Shown in pieces: positions 39,097 through 43,792 of a DNA stretch of 43,792 nucleotides. Every line of letters begins with the position of its first letter. The stretch's first letter is position 1. Origin of the DNA: an uncultured Candidatus Saccharimonas sp. GTDB taxonomy: Bacteria > Patescibacteriota > Saccharimonadia > Saccharimonadales > AQU-01. The stretch spans positions 1-43,792 of the forward strand of contig CALRGT010000007.1 in assembly GCA_943358095.1 (NCBI GenBank), read 5' to 3'. The position numbers and the translations under genes were made by a program. The notes under the pieces are model-generated. The model was not told the DNA's origin, did no database searches, and saw only the letters and a list, made by a program, of their open reading frames with translations.

Positions 39097-40911
39097 ATGC
39101 GTATATCTGATGCCTTAGTAGAAAAATTGCTCGAAAAAGCTGGTAAAGTCACTGAAGAACAGTTGACCACTCTAAAACAGCAAGAAAAAACAGAGAAGAA
39201 ACCCTTACAAGATTTAGTCATCAAAAATAATGTTCTCACCGAAAAAGAGTTAACGAAGCTTTATGCAGACGAGTCTGATATTCCATTTATAGAACTCACT
39301 ACTAAAGAAATCAAAAGAGATGTACTGAAGCTAATTCCTGAGCGAGTCGCTAGGCAATACAAAGTAGTGCTATTTGGCGTTGAGGACGACGGCAGCAAAC
39401 AGCTCGCAATGGAAGATCCAGACGATATACAGGCTATTAACTTTCTCCAAAAACAATTGGGTACAAATATTAAAATCCATATTGCGACGGCCACAAACAT
39501 TCAGGCAACCCTGGACCAATATCGAGGAAATATTAACAGTGAGCTCACGAAAGTTATAACACCTGAAGAAATTGGCGGCGATGACGACGAAGAGATCGAC
39601 GAAGAAGATGTAGCCGAAGATTCTCCAATTGCTAAAACTGTAAACTTGATAATCGAATACGGCATAAAGAGCGGCGCCAGCGATGTGCATATTGAACCTA
39701 GAGAAGATTACGTGCTCGTTCGTTACCGAGTTGACGGCGTACTAAGAGAAGCCAACAAACTACCGAAAAAAGTCTTAGGTTCACTAGTTTCACGTATAAA
39801 AATTCTTTCAAATCTAAAGATTGACGAGCGTAGATCTCCACAAGACGGCAGATTCAAAATACAGATCGGGGAACAGATTTATGCTCTTCGTGTCTCAACC
39901 CTACCTATTCTGGACGGCGAGAAAGTTGTAATGCGTATATTAAACGAATCAGCCAAAGCATCAACCTTAGAAGAACTTGGCTACTGGGGTGCTGCACTCA
40001 AAAATATTAATAAAGCTATCGTACAACCACACGGTATGATATTAGTTACTGGCCCTACCGGTTCTGGTAAATCTACAAGTCTATTTAGCGTACTAAGCAT
40101 ACTCAACAAACCTATGGTAAACATATCTACTGTAGAAGACCCAGTGGAATATAGAATACCTGGCACTAATCAAACTCAAGTAAATCCAATTGCTGGTATG
40201 ACTTTTGTAAATGGACTTAGGGCGCTACTACGCCAAGATCCAAATATCATAATGGTAGGAGAAATTCGAGATTCTGAGACTGCTAACTTAGGTATTCAAG
40301 CCGCGCTTACAGGCCACCTCGTATTCTCTACCCTTCATACAAACAACGCCGCAACATGTTTGCCCCGACTTCTAGACATGGGCATCGAACCTTTCCTGAT
40401 AGCTAGCACAGTCAGAGCAATTGTTGGTCAGCGATTAGTCCGCAGACTATGCGTAGACTGCCGCGAAGTTTACGTTCCAGATAGTGCAGTTCTTGCACAA
40501 ATATCAGAAATTTTCGGAACCAATGACGATGCCACGATGAAGCAAATACATGATCTCGAAGCAGAAGCACTAGCGGCTGGAATTGGCCAAACAAACACAT
40601 CAAAGATCAACAAGGAATCGCCTGCCGAACTCAGTACAACCCCTGGTAAAATAACAAAACTTTGGAAGATGCACGACGGTGGCTGCGAAAGCTGTGGACA
40701 TATTGGTTATAAAGGTCGCATGGGTATCTATGAAGTTTTAGGAAGTTCCGCAAAAATTCAGGATTTGATTGTTTCTAATTCTACTAGCGAAATCATTCAA
40801 GACCAAGCTATCAAGGACGGCATGATAATTATGCAAATCGATGGATTCATTAAGGCCCTCCGTGGCCAAACTACAATAGAAGAAATTCTACGCGTTACGG
40901 CTGAGAAATAA
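39097..40911 (+). CDS. pilB: Type IV pilus assembly ATPase PilB
   Basis: 604 residues. An N-terminal MshEN/GspE-N domain (about 1-140), an acidic linker (DDDEEIDEEDVAED), then the secretion ATPase: Walker A GPTGSGKST (319-327), Asp box STVEDPVEY, Walker B NIIMVGEIRD, His box STLHTN. A zinc site is formed by C452/C455 and C530/C533. It powers pilus extension from the cytoplasm. First gene of the operon with pilC (1-bp gap) and prepilins. No PilT-like retraction ATPase is seen in this window. Confidence 0.95.
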   Translation: MRISDALVEKLLEKAGKVTEEQLTTLKQQEKTEKKPLQDLVIKNNVLTEKELTKLYADESDIPFIELTTKEIKRDVLKLIPERVARQYKVVLFGVEDDGSKQLAMEDPDDIQAINFLQKQLGTNIKIHIATATNIQATLDQYRGNINSELTKVITPEEIGGDDDEEIDEEDVAEDSPIAKTVNLIIEYGIKSGASDVHIEPREDYVLVRYRVDGVLREANKLPKKVLGSLVSRIKILSNLKIDERRSPQDGRFKIQIGEQIYALRVSTLPILDGEKVVMRILNESAKASTLEELGYWGAALKNINKAIVQPHGMILVTGPTGSGKSTSLFSVLSILNKPMVNISTVEDPVEYRIPGTNQTQVNPIAGMTFVNGLRALLRQDPNIIMVGEIRDSETANLGIQAALTGHLVFSTLHTNNAATCLPRLLDMGIEPFLIASTVRAIVGQRLVRRLCVDCREVYVPDSAVLAQISEIFGTNDDATMKQIHDLEAEALAAGIGQTNTSKINKESPAELSTTPGKITKLWKMHDGGCESCGHIGYKGRMGIYEVLGSSAKIQDLIVSNSTSEIIQDQAIKDGMIIMQIDGFIKALRGQTTIEEILRVTAEK

Positions 40912-40912
40912 A

Positions 40913-42133
40913 ATGAAGTTCAATTACACCGCTACTAACAAAGAAGGCAAGACTATAACTGGAGTGAGTGAAAGCACGACTAAAGAAGCCTTGATAGCCA
41001 ACCTGAATCATCAAGGACTAAGACCTATAGTCGTCAAAGCAATTAGCGGCAAGAACCCCCTAATTAACCGTTTCAACAAAAACAAGAAGGTTAAGCAAAA
41101 GGAACTCGTAGTATTTATTCGCCAACTATCCACCATGGTTGGGGCCGGCGTGCCATTAACTAGATCACTAGCTATGTTGCAAGGCCAAACAGAAAGCAAA
41201 TACTTCAAGATTGTTTTAACAGGTATCACAAAAGATGTAGAGAGCGGTATACCACTAGCTGACGCCTTAGCAAAATATCCAAATGTATTTTCTGAAGTAT
41301 TTGTGAACATGGTAAGGGCTGGCGAAGCTGGTGGTATATTAGACGAAATTCTCAAGCGACTAGCTACTCAAGTCGAACAAGATTCTAGCATGCGCAAAAA
41401 AGTTAAAAGCGCCATGACTTACCCTGTCGCAATTTTAACCATCACAACTATAGCCTTTTTTGGTGTAATGATATTCGTTATTCCAAAAATTGGTAAAATC
41501 TTAACTGACCTTAGCGACGGCAAAAGCTCACTACCTATATATACCCGCGTAATGTTGTCTGGTAGCGCATTCATGCAACATAATGCCATACTAATATTAG
41601 TAGTATTTTTTGGAGTAATATACGCTGTTAGGCGCTATATAAAAACCCCTAAGGGCAAGTATCAATTCCACGCGTTACTACTCAAGACACCTGTAATAAA
41701 AATGATAATTACCAAGGTAGCTATTGCTCGATTCTCGCGCACATTTGCATCACTTATGTCAGCGGGTGTTGGAGTGCTAGAAGCTTTGGATGTAACAGGT
41801 GGCGCAATCGGCAACAAAGTCATAGAAGCCGAATTAAAAGAAGCCGCTAAAGCTGTGAAGAACGGCAAACAACTCTCTGAGCCACTTAGTGAAAGCAAGC
41901 ATTTTCCACCTATTGTTAGTCAAATGCTAGCTGTTGGCGAAGAAACCGGTCAGATCGACACCATACTTATTAAAGTTGCTGATTTTTACGAAGAAGAAGT
42001 CGAGGCCGTAGTTGATGGTCTTAGTTCTATCATAGAACCATTAATGATTATCGTACTGGGCGCGGTAGTGGGTCTGATCGCCGCCAGCGTCATGGGACCG
42101 ATCGCTAATCTAAGCAAAAATATCGGCACCTAA
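40913..42133 (+). CDS. pilC: Type IV pilus inner-membrane platform protein PilC
   Basis: 406 residues with two GspF domains (about 70-195 and 270-395). The first has FIRQLSTMVGAGVPLTRSL and VRAGEAGGILDEILKRLA; the second has FSRTFASLMSAGVGVLEALD and LAVGEETGQIDTILIKVADFYEEEV. Three membrane segments lie near 168-190, 222-240 and 375-398. PilC sits over PilB and hands pilin subunits into the fibre. Very tight spacing on both sides supports one transcript. Confidence 0.95.
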   Translation: MKFNYTATNKEGKTITGVSESTTKEALIANLNHQGLRPIVVKAISGKNPLINRFNKNKKVKQKELVVFIRQLSTMVGAGVPLTRSLAMLQGQTESKYFKIVLTGITKDVESGIPLADALAKYPNVFSEVFVNMVRAGEAGGILDEILKRLATQVEQDSSMRKKVKSAMTYPVAILTITTIAFFGVMIFVIPKIGKILTDLSDGKSSLPIYTRVMLSGSAFMQHNAILILVVFFGVIYAVRRYIKTPKGKYQFHALLLKTPVIKMIITKVAIARFSRTFASLMSAGVGVLEALDVTGGAIGNKVIEAELKEAAKAVKNGKQLSEPLSESKHFPPIVSQMLAVGEETGQIDTILIKVADFYEEEVEAVVDGLSSIIEPLMIIVLGAVVGLIAASVMGPIANLSKNIGT

Positions 42134-42136
42134 ATT

Positions 42137-43699
42137 ATGGCAGGAAAACGCAAACTCAGTCAGGACGGCTTTACGCTAGTTGAGCTAGTGGTAGCTATGA
42201 CCGTCATGAGTATTGTTGCTCTAAGTATTCTTGGTTTATTTACATCATTAATCAGAAGCGCTGTTTACACAAAACGTAAGGCGGTAGCATTAACTTTCGC
42301 AACAAATCAAATGGAATATCTCAAATCACTCCCCTACGACAGCTTGGCAGTTTCGGGTGGTAGTATTTATTCTACAAGTCTACTGCCCGCAAGTACTACG
42401 CAAGTATTAAACGGCGTAACTTATACAATCAAGACGACTATTGACTACGTTGACGAGGCATACGACGGCTGTGGACCATACCCAACAGTAGCGCTCAAGC
42501 AAACATACTGTCGCAATTATCCGGCACCGACTGGGTCGCCTGCCACTGACTTAAATCCCGCCGACTACAAAATATTACACGTTTCCGCCTATGCTCCTGC
42601 AACTAACAAGCTAGCCGAAGTCGACACTCAGGTATCGGCGAGAGTAGCCGAAACTGCCAGCACTACTGGTGCATTATTTATTAGCGTAATAGATAATACG
42701 GGAAATCCTATTTCTGGTGCGACCGTCCAAGTATCTGATATTACTGTAACCCCCAATGTCACAGTTGCCGACTCAACTGATATAAATGGCAATGCCATAT
42801 TTTATGGTCTACCCCCCGATACTAACGCCTACGACTACATAGCGACTGCCAGTATGCCGGGGTATTCAACTCTTAGCACTATTGCTCCAAACGGCACGCT
42901 GCAGCCAACATATTCTAGTCAAAAAATATTCACTCAATTATCCTCGTTCATTACTCTGACACTTAAACCTCAAGGTGCAAATAGTATAGTGATCGAGACT
43001 ACCAACAAAGACGGTAATCCCTTATCGGGCGTGAAAGTTTATGTAAAAGGTGGGTACAAGAAATACACTCTGGCAACCGATGGCACTTATTACTATGACA
43101 ATCTTAGCCCTTCCGACACTAGACCGACTACTGACGGCAATGGTTTAGCTGCCTTAAATAATTTAGTTCCGGGAGCATACATATTTTGTGGAGAACTTGG
43201 CAACACTAGCTGCACAAGCGGCGGCACAACATACTATGTTGCGGCTGCAGTACCATATAGCGGCACCAACTCATTTAATCCAATAAATGTACCTACTTAT
43301 TCGGCCTCGTCACCACCTGCTGCTACTTTTAGCTATGGAGGACTTAGCTATCTTCAAAAAGTCAGGCTAATACTCACGACTAGTTCTAGCTTCCCTAGGA
43401 TTAGCACCCTACTGCCTAGTGAGGCTAGTATTGCCAGTAGCAATATGTCGGCTTTTGTCTTTCAGATAAACGGCTCAAACTTAGGATGTAGTGCCGGTGG
43501 CTGCGGCACTACAGTAATGCTGGTGCAGGGCGGGACTACAAAAACAGCTTCATGCACGGGCACAAGCACTCAGCTAAACTGCACAGTCAACTTAACTTCA
43601 CTAGCACTAGGCAGTACTCAATTAGTAATTACATCTAATGGCGATACCCTGACACTGCCTGGCAGCCCAATGTTAGGAGGCATAAATGTCGCTCCGTAA
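42137..43699 (+). CDS. Very large prepilin-like protein with Ig-like modules
   Basis: 520 residues. It starts as a class III prepilin: MAGKRKLSQDG then FTLVE, cleavage after G11, E at +5 (E16), hydrophobic helix to about 38. After a pilin-like globular part there are two carboxypeptidase-regulatory-like modules (TTGALFISVIDNTGNPISGATV near 175; NSIVIETTNKDGNPLSGVKV near 280) and a C-terminal IPT/TIG-like region (RISTLLPSEASIASSNMSAFVFQ). Cysteine pairs (CGPYP/YCRNYP, CGELGNTSC, CSAGGC) suggest disulfides. It is far longer than a pilin; a pilus tip or minor pilin adhesin is the likely role. Confidence 0.85.
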   Translation: MAGKRKLSQDGFTLVELVVAMTVMSIVALSILGLFTSLIRSAVYTKRKAVALTFATNQMEYLKSLPYDSLAVSGGSIYSTSLLPASTTQVLNGVTYTIKTTIDYVDEAYDGCGPYPTVALKQTYCRNYPAPTGSPATDLNPADYKILHVSAYAPATNKLAEVDTQVSARVAETASTTGALFISVIDNTGNPISGATVQVSDITVTPNVTVADSTDINGNAIFYGLPPDTNAYDYIATASMPGYSTLSTIAPNGTLQPTYSSQKIFTQLSSFITLTLKPQGANSIVIETTNKDGNPLSGVKVYVKGGYKKYTLATDGTYYYDNLSPSDTRPTTDGNGLAALNNLVPGAYIFCGELGNTSCTSGGTTYYVAAAVPYSGTNSFNPINVPTYSASSPPAATFSYGGLSYLQKVRLILTTSSSFPRISTLLPSEASIASSNMSAFVFQINGSNLGCSAGGCGTTVMLVQGGTTKTASCTGTSTQLNCTVNLTSLALGSTQLVITSNGDTLTLPGSPMLGGINVAP

Positions 43700-43792
43700 A
43701 CTAAGTAGTGCTGGTTTTACGATTGTCGAACTGTCTATGGTTATGATATTAATCGCAATTATTAGTACCGCCACCTACACATTCATAAACAC
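43686..43792 (+). CDS. Prepilin, cut by the window end
   Basis: Only the first 35 residues are in the window. They read MSLRKLSSAG then FTIVELSMVMILIAII, with cleavage after G10 and E at +5, a clear class III prepilin start. The ATG overlaps the end of the preceding prepilin gene by 14 bp in another frame, which implies translational coupling. Confidence 0.85.
   Translation, partial: MSLRKLSSAGFTIVELSMVMILIAIISTATYTFIN

Overview
The window reads as chromosome of a small-genome bacterium of the Candidate Phyla Radiation, most likely Candidatus Saccharibacteria (TM7). This placement is an inference from gene content: MurA with an N-terminal XRE domain, a very short TsaB, an ECF sigma/DUF5667-type membrane partner pair, XRE-DUF3467 and lamin-tail surface proteins, a PilB-PilC-prepilin operon, CCA-encoding tRNA genes, standard code, and tightly packed genes with almost no biosynthesis apart from peptidoglycan and one-carbon steps. 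No rRNA or phage genes are present.

Layout. 1-4.7 kb: response regulator and murD, convergent to folD-murI, then a DEAD-box helicase followed by a structured 3' region. 4.9-12.6 kb: cell-surface block with a proline/threonine-rich anchored protein, an SGNH hydrolase, an ECF sigma factor plus membrane partner divergent from a PepSY protein, membrane proteins, a leucine-rich repeat protein, a GLUG-repeat protein with a PKTG-type end, and a small DUF1059-like gene. 12.7-15.1 kb: a GyrI-like/ABC transporter islet bounded by repeats derived from tRNA-Lys. 15.1-22.9 kb: tRNA-rich stretch (Lys, Arg-TCG, Gly, Arg-TCT, His) with murB, glyA and murA between them. 23-30 kb: oxidoreductase, YdjM-like hydrolase, P-type metal ATPase, dolichol-kinase-like protein, histidine kinase, and a wHTH regulator with a degraded NTPase domain. 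30.3-38.9 kb: tRNA-Pro, ymdB-rny, tsaE-tsaB with a lamin-tail protein, recX and recA. 39.1 kb to the end: type IV pilus operon (pilB, pilC, a giant prepilin-like protein, a second prepilin cut by the window edge).

The most unusual feature is what follows the tRNA genes. Downstream of five of the six tRNA genes there is a 75-270 bp element with a common plan: an inverted copy of that tRNA's own T-arm, usually an apex hairpin, then a direct T-arm copy split in the T-loop by a structured insert, ending with the tRNA 3' end (with encoded CCA in four of the five), often followed by a second terminator. The arms are specific to each tRNA, but the insert is shared: 49 of 53 bases match between the tRNA-Arg(TCG) and tRNA-Pro loci 15 kb apart. 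I know of no named element with this plan.

A second genome-wide habit is leaderless transcription: in at least ten genes a TATAAT-like hexamer is followed by exactly six bases and then the start codon. This decided several starts given here. The ECF sigma operon and the divergent PepSY gene appear to share one palindromic promoter. All statements come from reading the sequence by eye; no database search or folding program was run.
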